DNA of 49,689 nt. It comes from Pseudomonadota bacterium. Lineage in GTDB: Bacteria; Pseudomonadota; Alphaproteobacteria; Acetobacterales; Acetobacteraceae. The position numbers were made by a program, and so were the translations under genes. The notes beneath the pieces are model-generated. The model did not search any database. It was not told the DNA's origin and saw only the letters and a list, made by a program, of their open reading frames with translations. Positions 1 to 8,295 of the stretch are shown here, in pieces (position 1 is the stretch's first letter; each line of letters opens with the position of its first letter). Location: contig JAJZNE010000170.1 of the NCBI GenBank assembly GCA_021847995.1, positions 29,069-78,757 on the forward strand. The letters run 5' to 3'.

Positions 1-701
1 ATCCGGCCCTGATGCATCACCGCGACCCGGCCGCACAGCACCCGCACCACGGAGAGATCGTGCGCGATGAAACCGAGTGCCAGCCCCAATTCCCGCTGCA
101 ACTGCCGCAGCAGATCGAGAATCTGCGCCTGCGTCGCGACATCGAGGCCGGAGACGATCTCGTCGGCCAGGATGAATTCCGGCTCGGTGACGATGGCGCG
201 GGCGATGCCGACACGCTGGCGCTGTCCGCCGGACAATTGGTGCGGGTAGCGGCCGGCAAGGCGCCCCGGCAGCCCTGCCCGCTCCAGCGCCGCCAGCGCC
301 CGCGCACGCACGCCGGCCCGGTCGCCGCGCGCAATCAGGGGGGCGGCGACGCTGGCGAGGATGGTGCGGCGCGGATTGAGCGCGGCGAGCGGATCCTGGA
401 AGATCATCTGCATGCGCGCCCGTAGCGGACGCAGCGCCGATTCGGGCGCCTGCGTGAGGTCGCGCCCGTCGAACACGATCCGTCCGGAGGTGGGCACGAT
501 CAGGCGCAGCAGCGCGCGGCCGAGCGTGCTCTTGCCCGAGCCCGATTCGCCGACGATCCCGACCGCTTCCCCCCTGCGGACGGCGAAGTCGATGCCGTGC
601 AGGATCGGCACCAGCGGCGCGGCGCGGAACGGCCGCTTGCGCGCCGCGTCCGGCAGGGCGACGTGCAGCCCGGCGGCGGCGATCAGGATGTCGCCGCTCA
701 T
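1..701 (-). CDS. Oligopeptide/dipeptide ABC transporter ATP-binding protein, second ATPase (partial)
   Basis: Cytoplasmic ATPase of a peptide/nickel-type ABC importer (OppF/DppF family). The visible 233 residues show Walker A (GESGSGKST, about residue 52), the Q-loop in MQMIFQDPLAALNPRR, the signature LSGGQRQRV, and Walker B followed by the D-loop (ILADEIVSGLDV). The usual EPTSALD reads EIVSGLDV here, a mild variation. The C-terminal oligopeptide-specific region lies outside the window, so the gene is cut by the window edge and is not broken. ATG at 699-701 overlaps the stop region of the upstream ATPase gene by 4 bases, implying translational coupling. It is the last visible gene of a five-gene operon read leftwards from 4945. 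The substrate cannot be told from sequence. Confidence 0.93.
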   Translation of the reverse strand, partial: MSGDILIAAAGLHVALPDAARKRPFRAAPLVPILHGIDFAVRRGEAVGIVGESGSGKSTLGRALLRLIVPTSGRIVFDGRDLTQAPESALRPLRARMQMIFQDPLAALNPRRTILASVAAPLIARGDRAGVRARALAALERAGLPGRLAGRYPHQLSGGQRQRVGIARAIVTEPEFILADEIVSGLDVATQAQILDLLRQLQRELGLALGFIAHDLSVVRVLCGRVAVMHQGR

Positions 702-1528
702 GGCGGCGTACCGGCGAGTTCGGGCGGCAGCACCGCACCCTCCGGCCGGTCGTAGCGCGGCGTCGCGGCGAACAGGGCGCGCGTGTAGGGATGCACGGGG
801 TGCAGCAGGATGTCGGCCACCTCCGCCTGCTCGACGATACGGCCGTCGCGCAGCACGGTGACGCGGTTGCACAGCTTCGCCACCACGCCGAGGTCATGGG
901 TGATGAACAGGATGGCGGTGCCGTGGCGCCGTTGCAGGTCGCGCAGCAGCCGCAGGATCTGCTTCTGCACCGTCACATCGAGCGCCGTCGTCGGCTCATC
1001 GGCGATGATCAGGCGCGGTTCGGCGGCGAAGGCAGCGGCGATCAGGACACGCTGGCGCATGCCCCCCGAAAGCTCGTGCGGCCAGGCGCGCAGCACCCGC
1101 GCGGGATCGCGGATGCGCACTTCCGCGAGCAGCGCCGCCGCCCGAAGCTGCGCCGCCGCCGCGCCGAGGCCGAGGCGCAGGCGCATGACATCGATGATCT
1201 GCGCGCCGATGCGCCGCGACGGGTTGAGCGCCGAGAGCGGATCCTGCGGCACCAGCGCCAGCGCGCGCAGTGCCGCCCGGTGCGCCCGCTCCGTCAGGCC
1301 GACGAGTTCCTGGCCGGCGAGGCGGATGCTTCCCTGCGTCAGCCGCACGCCGGCCGGCAGCATGCCGAGCACGGCGCGCCCGATCATCGACTTGCCGGCG
1401 CCCGACATGCCGACCACGCCATGCACCTCCCCGGCCGCGACGGTGAGCGAAACATCGTGCAGCAGCGCGGCACCGCCGCGCCGCGCCGCGGCCGACAGGC
1501 CGGCGATCGCGAGCACCGGGGCGGTCAT
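698..1528 (-). CDS. Oligopeptide/dipeptide ABC transporter ATP-binding protein, first ATPase
   Basis: A 276-residue OppD/DppD-type ATPase. Walker A reads GMSGAGKSM (about residues 38-46), the signature is LSGGMRQRV, Walker B is RLIIADEPTTALDV, and the H-loop is in FITHDLGVV. The C-terminus VHPYTRALFAATPR is the hallmark of the peptide-importer ATPases. An upstream in-frame start would add 33 residues that read as antisense-like low-complexity sequence, so I chose the ATG at 1526-1528, which overlaps the preceding permease gene by 4 bases (ATGA). It pairs with the ATPase at 1-701 to drive the two permeases. Confidence 0.94.
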   Translation of the reverse strand: MTAPVLAIAGLSAAARRGGAALLHDVSLTVAAGEVHGVVGMSGAGKSMIGRAVLGMLPAGVRLTQGSIRLAGQELVGLTERAHRAALRALALVPQDPLSALNPSRRIGAQIIDVMRLRLGLGAAAAQLRAAALLAEVRIRDPARVLRAWPHELSGGMRQRVLIAAAFAAEPRLIIADEPTTALDVTVQKQILRLLRDLQRRHGTAILFITHDLGVVAKLCNRVTVLRDGRIVEQAEVADILLHPVHPYTRALFAATPRYDRPEGAVLPPELAGTPP

Positions 1529-2373
1529 CGCAGCACCGGGTCGAGTTCCGCCTTCAACCCGTCGCCCAGCAGGTTGAAGCCGAGCACGGTCGCCAGCAGC
1601 ACCAGCATCGCGCCCGCCAGGACCCACGGCGCCTCATGCACGATGCTGCGCCCCTCCGCGATCATGCCGCCCCAGCTCGGCGCGTCGGAGGAGATGGAGA
1701 GGCCGACGAAGGACAGGATCGCCTCCACCACCACGGCGATGCCCATTTCCAGCGTCAGCAGCACGAGCGTGAGCGGCAGCAGGTTCGGCAGCACCTCCCG
1801 CCACAAAATCGCGCGCGGCGTGAGGCCGGCGACGGTGGCGGCGGTGACGTAGTCCATGCGCCGCTGCTTCAGCGTCTCCGCCCGCACGACGCGGCAGAAC
1901 CGCGTCCAGTCGATCACCACGATGGCTATGACGACGGACCACAGGCCGGTGCCGAGCAGCGCGACCAGGATGATCGAGAGCAGCACAGGCGGGAACGACG
2001 ACCAGACATCGACGAGGCGCGAGATCGCGGCATCGACGACGCCGCCGAAAAACCCGGCGGCGAGGCCGAGCGCCGTGCCGAGCAGTGCGGTCAGCACGCC
2101 GGCGACGACGGCAACCGTGAGCGCGACGCGGCTGCCCCAGATCAGGCGGGAGAGCACGTCGCGCCCCAGGCTGTCGGTGCCGAGCGCATGTGCGTCGGCG
2201 CCAAAGCGCCAGTCGGGCGGCGCGAGTTGCGCGGCGAGATCCTGGTCGAGCGGGTCGTACGGTGCAACCGCCGGCGCGAACACCGCGGCGAGCAGCAGCA
2301 GCAGCAGCAATCCGCCACCGAGCGCGACACGCCAATTGCCGAGCAGACGCGCCGGCAGCACGGAGCTAGCCAT
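1525..2373 (-). CDS. Peptide/nickel-type ABC transporter permease, DppC/OppC family
   Basis: A 282-residue inner-membrane permease. The N-terminal hydrophobic helix (run of leucines encoded by CAG/CTG-like triplets near 2290-2312 on the plus strand) is followed by the DppC signature PYDPLDQD and GTDSLGRDVLSRLIWGSR. The EAA-loop-like segment (RAETLKQRRMDYVTAATVAG) and five further hydrophobic helices complete the family pattern. The ATG at 2371-2373 was chosen because it overlaps the stop of the OppB-like permease by 8 bases; the upstream alternative at 2412 adds only non-conserved residues inside the preceding gene. It forms the channel with the 2366-3373 permease. Confidence 0.94.
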   Translation of the reverse strand: MASSVLPARLLGNWRVALGGGLLLLLLLAAVFAPAVAPYDPLDQDLAAQLAPPDWRFGADAHALGTDSLGRDVLSRLIWGSRVALTVAVVAGVLTALLGTALGLAAGFFGGVVDAAISRLVDVWSSFPPVLLSIILVALLGTGLWSVVIAIVVIDWTRFCRVVRAETLKQRRMDYVTAATVAGLTPRAILWREVLPNLLPLTLVLLTLEMGIAVVVEAILSFVGLSISSDAPSWGGMIAEGRSIVHEAPWVLAGAMLVLLATVLGFNLLGDGLKAELDPVLR

Positions 2374-3373
2374 GCCGCAACCGCGGATCGAGCGCGGCAT
2401 AGGAAAGATCAAGCGCCAGGTTGATCAGGATGAACAGCACGGCAAACGTGAGAATGAGTCCCTGGATCAGCGGCAGGTCACGGTTGATCACGGCATCGAT
2501 CGCCAGATTGCCGATGCCGGGATAGGAAAAGAGCCGCTCGATCAGCACCGTGCCGCCGACCAGAAAGGTCACCTGCACGCCGGTCAGGCTGACCGTCGGC
2601 AGCGCCGCGTTGCGCAGCGCCTCCACCAGGATGACGCGGGCGCGGGAGAAGCCCTTGACGCGGGCGATCAGGACATAATCCTGCCCCATCTGCTCGGCGA
2701 GCGAGGATTTCAGCACGCGCGCGATCATCGCCGCGAGCGGCAGCGCCAGCGCGGTCGCCGGCATCGCCATGTGCGCCAGCACCTCGCCCGCCACCACGAG
2801 GCGCAGCCGCAGCAGCGATTCGATCAGCGTGAACCCGGTCGCGAGATCGAGCGCGTGCATCGGATCGGCGCGGCCGGAGATCGGCAGCACCGGCCACAAC
2901 ACGCCGAAGATCAGGATGAAGCCGAGACCCCAGACGAAATCGGGCACGGCGAGCGCGAAGCCGCTGGCGGCATCGACCGCGGCCTCGCCGCCGCCGCCGG
3001 CGAAGCGGGTGCCGATGACGGCGAGTGCGACGCCGAGCACGATCGCGATCGTCGCGGCCAGCAGCACCAGTTCCAGCGTCGCCGGCAGACGGGACGCGAT
3101 CAGGCCGGCGACGCCCTGATGCAGACTGATCGAAATGCCGAAGCTGCCGCGCGCCGCCTGCCCGGCCCACACCAGGAACTGCCAGAAGATCGGCCGATCC
3201 AGGCCATAGAGCGCATGCAGCCGCACCACGTCGTCGGCCGAGGCGCCGGGCGGGATCATCATCGCCACCGGATCGCCCGGCACCACGCGCAGCAGCACGA
3301 ACACCAGGACGGCGACACCGATCAGCGTCGGCACCGCCTGCAACAGGCGCAACAGGATGCGGCGGGCGAGCAT
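2366..3373 (-). CDS. Peptide/nickel-type ABC transporter permease, DppB/OppB family
   Basis: A 335-residue inner-membrane permease. It begins with the typical LARRILLRLLQAVPTLIGVAVLVF helix and has the VPGDP motif after the first helix. The EAA-loop region reads ...LAEQMGQDYVLIARVKGFSR, ending in family-typical helices with LIERLFSYPGIGNL. Length matches DppB (about 335-340). The start at 3371-3373 lies 27 bases downstream of the binding-protein stop, and the 3' end overlaps the next permease. Together with the DppC-like subunit it forms the transmembrane pore of the importer. Confidence 0.95.
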   Translation of the reverse strand: MLARRILLRLLQAVPTLIGVAVLVFVLLRVVPGDPVAMMIPPGASADDVVRLHALYGLDRPIFWQFLVWAGQAARGSFGISISLHQGVAGLIASRLPATLELVLLAATIAIVLGVALAVIGTRFAGGGGEAAVDAASGFALAVPDFVWGLGFILIFGVLWPVLPISGRADPMHALDLATGFTLIESLLRLRLVVAGEVLAHMAMPATALALPLAAMIARVLKSSLAEQMGQDYVLIARVKGFSRARVILVEALRNAALPTVSLTGVQVTFLVGGTVLIERLFSYPGIGNLAIDAVINRDLPLIQGLILTFAVLFILINLALDLSYAALDPRLRHG

Positions 3374-3400
3374 GCGCCGACCCCTCCCCGCCGCGTCCGC

Positions 3401-4945
3401 TCAGGCGGCCGGCGTGAACCTGGCCGGCTGCAGGGCGCCGGAGATATGCGGCACGACATTGAGCGTGCTCTTGTGCAGGATCGGCTGCACGTATTGCAGC
3501 AGCGGCAGCACCAGCGCGTTGTCGGCGACGTAGCGATCGACCGCCTTCCACCCGGCGATGCGTTTGGCCTCGTCACGTTCGCCCCACAGCGGGCCGATCA
3601 TCGCATCCACGTCCTTGGTCTTCCACGCCGAATGCGGGGACGGGCCGAACATGGCAAAGCCCGTCGATGTCGTCGGATCGCCGATCGCATCGCCCCAGTT
3701 GTAGAATGCCGCCGGTGCCAGTTTGTGCGCGGCGCGGAGTTCGAAATGCTTGGCGATCTCGTAGACCTCGATGTCGGCATGGATGCCGACGCGGCGCCAC
3801 ATGCCGACGATCGCCTGGATCATCTCGTAGTCCTTGGGCATATAGCCGCGCGTCGTCTGGATCGTGAAGGTAACTGGCTTCTTCTCGGAGAATCCGCTTT
3901 TCGCCAGCAGCTCGGCGGCGCGCCTGGGATCGTGCGGCGTGCGGATGGAAGGGTCGTAGGCCTCGTACTGCGGCGCCTCCAGCGTGTCGATCGGGACGCC
4001 GTAGCCGCGCAGCAGCTTGTCCACCAGCAGCTTCTTGTCCACCGCCATCACCATGGCATGGCGCACGTTGGCATCCAGCATCGGGGGGACGTTGGTGATG
4101 AAGATCATGCCGATGTTCGACACCGGCGTGGTCACGCCCCTGATCCCCTTCTTTCCGCGCAGCCGGTCGTATTCCTCATAGGGGATTTCCAGCGTCACGT
4201 CGGAGGAGCCGGATTCGATCTCGGCGATGCGGGCGGCGGCGTCGGTGACGAACTTGAACACCACCGTCCCGATCGCCGGCCTGCCGCCCCAGTAGTGCGG
4301 ATTCGCCTTGAGACGGAGGAAGGCGTTGCGCTCGAACGCATCGACCATGTAGGGGCCGCTGCCGACCGGCTTCTTCTCGAACCCGTCCGGCCCCACCTTC
4401 TCGAAATAGGCGCGCGGCAGGACGTAGCCGGTGAGGAACGCCATCCACTTGAACAGCACCGGGTCGAACTGCTTGGCGTCGGCGGTGACGCGCTGGCCGT
4501 CGGTCCTGAAATTTCCGAGATTGCCCCAGATGAACTGGATCGGGTTGCCGCCCTTGGGATCGCCGGCGCGGGTGAGCGACCACACCACATCGTCGGGCGT
4601 GAGCGGCGAACCGTCATGCCAGACGACGCCCTTGCGCACATCCATCCAGACCTGGGTGCCGGCGTCGTTCCAGCCCCATTTCTCCAGGATGCCGGGGGTG
4701 AAGGAGAGATCCGGGTTCTGGCCGATATACTGGTCGAACACCGACTGATAGATCGCCTGGATGGTCGGGTTGACGGCGGAGCCGCCGACCGTCGGATCCC
4801 AGGCGGGGAGGGCGACGTTGAAGGCGATGGTGGCCGCCCCGCTGTCGCCCGCCGCCTGTGCCCAGGCCGACCGGCCCGTCAGCATTCGCCCCGCAGACGC
4901 CAGCGTCAGCCCGCCGGCCACCAGCCCCCTTCGCGTCAGTTCCAT
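3401..4945 (-). CDS. ABC transporter substrate-binding protein, peptide/nickel family (SBP_bac_5), Tat-type signal
   Basis: A 514-residue periplasmic solute-binding protein of the dipeptide/oligopeptide/nickel class. The N-terminus MELTRRGLVAGG, followed by a hydrophobic stretch and SAWAQA, is a twin-arginine signal peptide with a likely cleavage after AQA. Family marks are the WHDGSPLTPDDVVWSL motif (about residue 105) and the periodic alternation of domains I-III. I chose the ATG at 4943-4945, preceded by GGGGGGA at about 6 bases, over an upstream start that adds six residues. It is the first gene of the importer operon. A palindrome TTTTA-AGCC-TAAAA lies 25 bases upstream, suggesting substrate- or stress-responsive regulation. 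The ligand is unknown. Confidence 0.94.
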   Translation of the reverse strand: MELTRRGLVAGGLTLASAGRMLTGRSAWAQAAGDSGAATIAFNVALPAWDPTVGGSAVNPTIQAIYQSVFDQYIGQNPDLSFTPGILEKWGWNDAGTQVWMDVRKGVVWHDGSPLTPDDVVWSLTRAGDPKGGNPIQFIWGNLGNFRTDGQRVTADAKQFDPVLFKWMAFLTGYVLPRAYFEKVGPDGFEKKPVGSGPYMVDAFERNAFLRLKANPHYWGGRPAIGTVVFKFVTDAAARIAEIESGSSDVTLEIPYEEYDRLRGKKGIRGVTTPVSNIGMIFITNVPPMLDANVRHAMVMAVDKKLLVDKLLRGYGVPIDTLEAPQYEAYDPSIRTPHDPRRAAELLAKSGFSEKKPVTFTIQTTRGYMPKDYEMIQAIVGMWRRVGIHADIEVYEIAKHFELRAAHKLAPAAFYNWGDAIGDPTTSTGFAMFGPSPHSAWKTKDVDAMIGPLWGERDEAKRIAGWKAVDRYVADNALVLPLLQYVQPILHKSTLNVVPHISGALQPARFTPAA

Positions 4946-4970
4946 GCGCGGTCCCCCCAACAAGCAGATA

Positions 4971-4984
4971 TTTTAAGCCTAAAA
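4971..4984. promoter_or_regulatory. Candidate operator palindrome upstream of the peptide importer
   Basis: TTTTAAGCCTAAAA is symmetric at 12 of 14 positions (arms TTTTA/TAAAA). It is an AT-rich island in a very GC-rich region, 26-39 bases upstream of the binding-protein ATG. MarR-type regulators often bind sites of similar shape. The identification as an operator is inference from symmetry and position; no regulator gene is adjacent. Confidence 0.4.
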
Positions 4985-5123
4985 CACTTGCGCGATGCTC
5001 TCAAGGGGCTTGGTGGCCGGGCAGCGGCGACCGCAGGACGGCACGCATGGCGCCGCCCTGCGCGAAGTCCGGCGCATCCTGCACTGCGGTGACCGGCGGG
5101 AAGCGGCGCGGCATGGCGCGCGC

Positions 5124-5789
5124 TCATCCCGGCCAGGGCGGGCCGGTTCCGGCGGGCAGCGGGAACAGGGTGAACGGCCGCCGCCTGCGCTTTCGCTTGC
5201 GGGGCACGAAGGCGGGAAACGGGCCGTCCGGCCTTCTGGTCGCCGCTACCGGTTTCTTTTCCGCCGTCTCCGGCGCCGGTTTCGGCGGCGCGGGCGGCCT
5301 GGTCCGGCGCGGCGGGCGGCGCGGGGGAAAGAGGCCGGGCGGCGGTTTGACCCCGAGCATCCGGCAGATCGGGCGGAGATGATGCGCCACCTGCGGCGCG
5401 GCCTGGATCAACTCGGCCATGTCCGGTTCGGCGAGAAGATATTCGAGCTGGGAGCGGCCGAAACTGAGCGCCGTCACCCGCCGCAGCAGCCAGCCGAAGC
5501 CTGTCGGGATTGCTTTTCGTTTGGGTTTGGGGGCGCCGGGCGCTGCGTCCTCCGTCCGGGGCGGCAGCGGCGGGAGCTTGCGGGGCGGGCTGAGGCGCAG
5601 CGTGCCGGCCTCAAGGGCGGCGGCGATCCGCAGGATGCGGGCACCGGTGCTGCGCAGTTTGCACCACACCAGGGCGAGCCAGGGCGCCACCAGTCCCAGC
5701 CGCAGCCCCTCGGCGGCGAGGGCCTTGGCGACGCTTTCCGTGAGCGTCGCGAAGCGTTCGGCCGGGGGGCGGGGGGTGCGGTTGTTCAC
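5124..5789 (-). CDS. Hypothetical basic, proline-rich protein
   Basis: A 221-residue protein of unknown function. Residues 1-150 look folded: helices with LRLGLVAPWLALVWCKLRSTGARILRIAAAL, then GFGWLLRRVTALSFGRSQLEYLLAEPDMAELIQAAPQ (in two parts), and a segment LRPICRMLGV. The last third is a tail very rich in Pro, Arg and Lys. I favour the GTG at 5787-5789 because the reading frame upstream lacks protein-like composition and an AT-rich palindrome with a TATAAC-like box lies only 8 bases upstream. No ribosome-binding site is evident, so the message may be leaderless. Proteins of similar layout occur in Acetobacteraceae as far as I recall, without assigned function. It stands alone, divergent from the DsbD-like gene. 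Confidence 0.7.
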   Translation of the reverse strand: MNNRTPRPPAERFATLTESVAKALAAEGLRLGLVAPWLALVWCKLRSTGARILRIAAALEAGTLRLSPPRKLPPLPPRTEDAAPGAPKPKRKAIPTGFGWLLRRVTALSFGRSQLEYLLAEPDMAELIQAAPQVAHHLRPICRMLGVKPPPGLFPPRRPPRRTRPPAPPKPAPETAEKKPVAATRRPDGPFPAFVPRKRKRRRRPFTLFPLPAGTGPPWPG

Positions 5790-5796
5790 GGAGTGA

Positions 5797-5811
5797 GTTA
5801 TATATGATAAC
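5797..5811. promoter_or_regulatory. AT-rich palindrome / candidate promoter of the 5124-5789 gene
   Basis: GTTATATATGATAAC has arms GTTAT/ATAAC separated by 5 bases. Read on the minus strand it contains a TATAAC-like -10 box about 8-13 bases before the GTG start. It is the only AT-rich stretch in the 349-base gap 5790-6138. The role is inferred from composition and position. Confidence 0.35.
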
Positions 5812-5865
5812 GGTGGGATGAGGCAAGCGGGATTTCCAGCGCGCGGGCCTGGCCGTGGGACGGTT

Positions 5866-6000
5866 CGCAATGACGTTCCCCCCGTCATTGCATGCGAAGC
5901 ATTCCGTGATGGCCGGCTGCCGGGTGGGTGGCCGTGGATGGCTTCGCCGCTCCACTCCTCGCCATGACGGCGGAGGCGTGCCGGCTGGGGCATGACGGGA
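5866..6000. repeat. Intergenic palindromic repeat element
   Basis: This stretch begins with a perfect 9-bp inverted repeat, GCAATGACG at 5867-5875 and CGTCATTGC at 5883-5891, with a 7-base loop. It continues through GCATGCGAAGCATTCC and GGATGGCTTCGCCGCTCC to GCCATGACGG. The wording (caatgacg, gaagca, ggcttcgccgctcc, catgacgg) is that of dispersed palindromic intergenic repeats known in several alphaproteobacterial genomes. It fills most of the 349-base gene-free gap 5790-6138. Copy number elsewhere cannot be judged from this window. Confidence 0.6.
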
Positions 6001-6138
6001 GGTCGGCCGGAGGCCGGGCAGCGGCACGGCCGTGAGGTTGGCGGCGTTCCCGCCTTGGCTTGCCGGCGCCGGGAGCACGGGGCATGATGCTGCCATCCGG
6101 ACGGCGCCGACTTACGGCAGAGGGGTCCGAAACAGCCA

Positions 6139-8295
6139 GTGGAGCGCAGGATCTTGCGGCAGCATCACGGCATCGGCCGGCGAGCGGCGCTGCTGTTGCG
6201 TGTCGTCGGCATCGCCCTGCTGCTGCTCGTGCCGGCGCGGCAGGACGGTGCGGCGTGGGCGGCGGCCAGCCGGTGGGACAGCAAGGCGCACGGCGCGGCA
6301 CGGCTGATCACCGCGGTGGAGGCCGCCGGCTCCGGCCGCACCCTCGATGCCGGCATCGAGATCAGTCTGCCGCCCGGCTGGCATACCTATTGGCGGACAC
6401 CCGGCGATGCGGGCGTCGCCCCCACGATCGAGTGGGCGGGATCGGACAACCTCGCCGGGGCCGCGCTCGCCTGGCCGGCGCCGCGCCGCCTGCCGCCGCT
6501 CGATGGGCTGGAGACGGTTGGCTATGAGGGGCGCGTGGTGCTGCCGGTCGCGGTCACGCTGGCGACACCCGGCGCGGCGCTGCACCTTCACGCCGATGTC
6601 GATTACGCCGCGTGTCGGGAGGTCTGCATCCCCTATCACGCCAGCCTCGACCTTCTGCTGCCGCCCGGCCTCGCGTTGCCGGGACCGGAGGCGGCGCTGA
6701 TCGCCGCCGCGCGGGCGCAGGTGCCGGAGAGCCTGGGTGCGGCCGGACTCGACCTGCGCGGCGCGGCGCTGGCGTCGGCGCCGGGGGGCGCGGTGCTGGC
6801 GGTGCGGCTGGCCAGCGCCGCCGCACCGCTGCGTGCGCCGGACCTGTTCGTCGAAGGGCCGCCGACCCTCTCGCCCGGCCCGCCGATGCTGCACCTGAGC
6901 GGGGGCGGCCGGGTCGCCACCCTGCGCGTGCAGCTGCGCGGCACGCCGCCGGCGGCGCTGGCGGGCCAGGCGCTGCGGCTGACCGTGGTGGACGGCGGGC
7001 GCGCCGCCGAGATCGCAACCGTGCCGCAGCCCGGCACATTGCCCCACCTGCCCGGCGATGGCGATGCGGACGGCGCACGGCTCGCCGGCATGTTCGGCGT
7101 CGCGCTGCTCGGCGGCCTGATCCTGAACCTGATGCCCTGCGTGCTGCCGGTGCTGTCGCTGAAGCTGCTGGCGCTGCTGGAACATGCCGGGGCGGAGCGG
7201 CGGGCGGCGCGGCGCGGCCTGCTGGCGACCGCGGGCGGGGTCATGGCGTGCTTCGCCGCCCTCGCCGCCGGGCTGATCGCGCTGAAATCGGCCGGCGCCG
7301 CCGTCGGCTGGGGCATCCAGTTCCAGTTTCCCTGGTTCCTCGCCGCCATGGCGCTGGCGACGACGCTGTTCGCGGCGAGCCTGTGGGATTGGCTGCCGAT
7401 CGGCCTGCCGGTGCGGCTCGCCGATGCCATCGGCGGGGCGCGGGCGCGCGGCCGGCTGGCCGATGCCTTCCTGCTCGGCGCCTTCGCCACCCTGCTCGCC
7501 GCCTCGTGCTCGGCACCGTTCGTCGGCACCGCGATCGGCTTCGCGCTGGCGCGCGGGCCGGGCGAGATTGCGATCGTGTTCGCCGGTCTCGGCCTTGGCA
7601 TGGCGGCGCCCTATCTGCTGGCGGCGTCGCTGCCGGGGCTGGCGGCGTGGCTGCCGCGGCCGGGGGCCTGGATGACGTGGCTGCGCCGCGCGCTCGGCCT
7701 TCTCCTGCTCGGCACGGCGGCGTGGCTGCTCGCCGTCCTCGCCGCGGAGGCCGGGGCGCAGGCGGCCGTCGCCGCCGGCGTGACGCTGCTGGTGCTGCTC
7801 GGGGTGCTGGCGTGGCGGCATCACCGGCCGAGGCACCGGCCGCTCGCCGCGGCGCTGGCGGGCGCCCTCGCCGCCCTCGCCGTGCTGATCCCCTCCCTGC
7901 ATGGCGAGGCGGTGCCGATCGCGCCCGCCCGGGATGAAGCCGGCCCGTGGCGGAAATTCGGTGACGCGGCGCTGAGCGCGGCGCTGGCCGGGCGGCAGGT
8001 CGTGTTCGTCGATGTCACCGCGGCGTGGTGCCTGACCTGCAAGGTGAACGAGCGCGCGGTGCTGGAGCGCGCACCGGTCGCCGCCCGGCTGCATGCGCCG
8101 GGCATCGCCCTGCTGCGCGCCGACTGGACGCGGCACGACCCCGAAATCACCGCGTTTCTGCAACGCTTCGGGCGCTACGGCGTGCCGATGGACGTGGTCT
8201 ATGGCCCCGGCGCGCCGGCCGGCATCGCGCTGCCGGAACTGCTGACCGCGGAGGCCGTGGTGACTGCGCTGCACCGTGCCGCGGCGGCGCCATGA
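6139..8295 (+). CDS. DsbD/ScsB-family membrane thiol:disulfide interchange protein
   Basis: A 718-residue inner-membrane reductase that would move electrons from cytoplasmic thioredoxin to periplasmic partners. There is an N-terminal hydrophobic anchor/signal (residues 15-40), then a periplasmic domain with the Cys pair C159-x3-C163 (YAACREVC). A DsbD/CcdA-type membrane domain with eight or so helices starts near residue 315, with C334 in NLMPCVLPVLSLK and C457 in ASCSAPFVG as the expected redox pair. A C-terminal thioredoxin domain has W630-C-L-T-C634-K. All three Cys pairs are present, so electron relay looks intact. The larger N-terminal domain fits the ScsB branch better than E. coli DsbD. 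Start is GTG at 6139 with a weak AGGGG site upstream. It overlaps the methyltransferase gene by 4 bases. Confidence 0.9.
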   Translation: MERRILRQHHGIGRRAALLLRVVGIALLLLVPARQDGAAWAAASRWDSKAHGAARLITAVEAAGSGRTLDAGIEISLPPGWHTYWRTPGDAGVAPTIEWAGSDNLAGAALAWPAPRRLPPLDGLETVGYEGRVVLPVAVTLATPGAALHLHADVDYAACREVCIPYHASLDLLLPPGLALPGPEAALIAAARAQVPESLGAAGLDLRGAALASAPGGAVLAVRLASAAAPLRAPDLFVEGPPTLSPGPPMLHLSGGGRVATLRVQLRGTPPAALAGQALRLTVVDGGRAAEIATVPQPGTLPHLPGDGDADGARLAGMFGVALLGGLILNLMPCVLPVLSLKLLALLEHAGAERRAARRGLLATAGGVMACFAALAAGLIALKSAGAAVGWGIQFQFPWFLAAMALATTLFAASLWDWLPIGLPVRLADAIGGARARGRLADAFLLGAFATLLAASCSAPFVGTAIGFALARGPGEIAIVFAGLGLGMAAPYLLAASLPGLAAWLPRPGAWMTWLRRALGLLLLGTAAWLLAVLAAEAGAQAAVAAGVTLLVLLGVLAWRHHRPRHRPLAAALAGALAALAVLIPSLHGEAVPIAPARDEAGPWRKFGDAALSAALAGRQVVFVDVTAAWCLTCKVNERAVLERAPVAARLHAPGIALLRADWTRHDPEITAFLQRFGRYGVPMDVVYGPGAPAGIALPELLTAEAVVTALHRAAAAP

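Noticed and set aside
2286-2312. CAG-like triplet repeat
   Set aside because: It simply encodes the leucine run of the DppC-like N-terminal membrane helix on the minus strand.
1856-5092. 1078-codon open frame on the plus strand across the peptide importer
   Set aside because: It is antisense to three conserved transporter genes; composition is Arg/Gln/His/Asp-rich with no family motif, as expected for the reverse frame of GC-rich genes.
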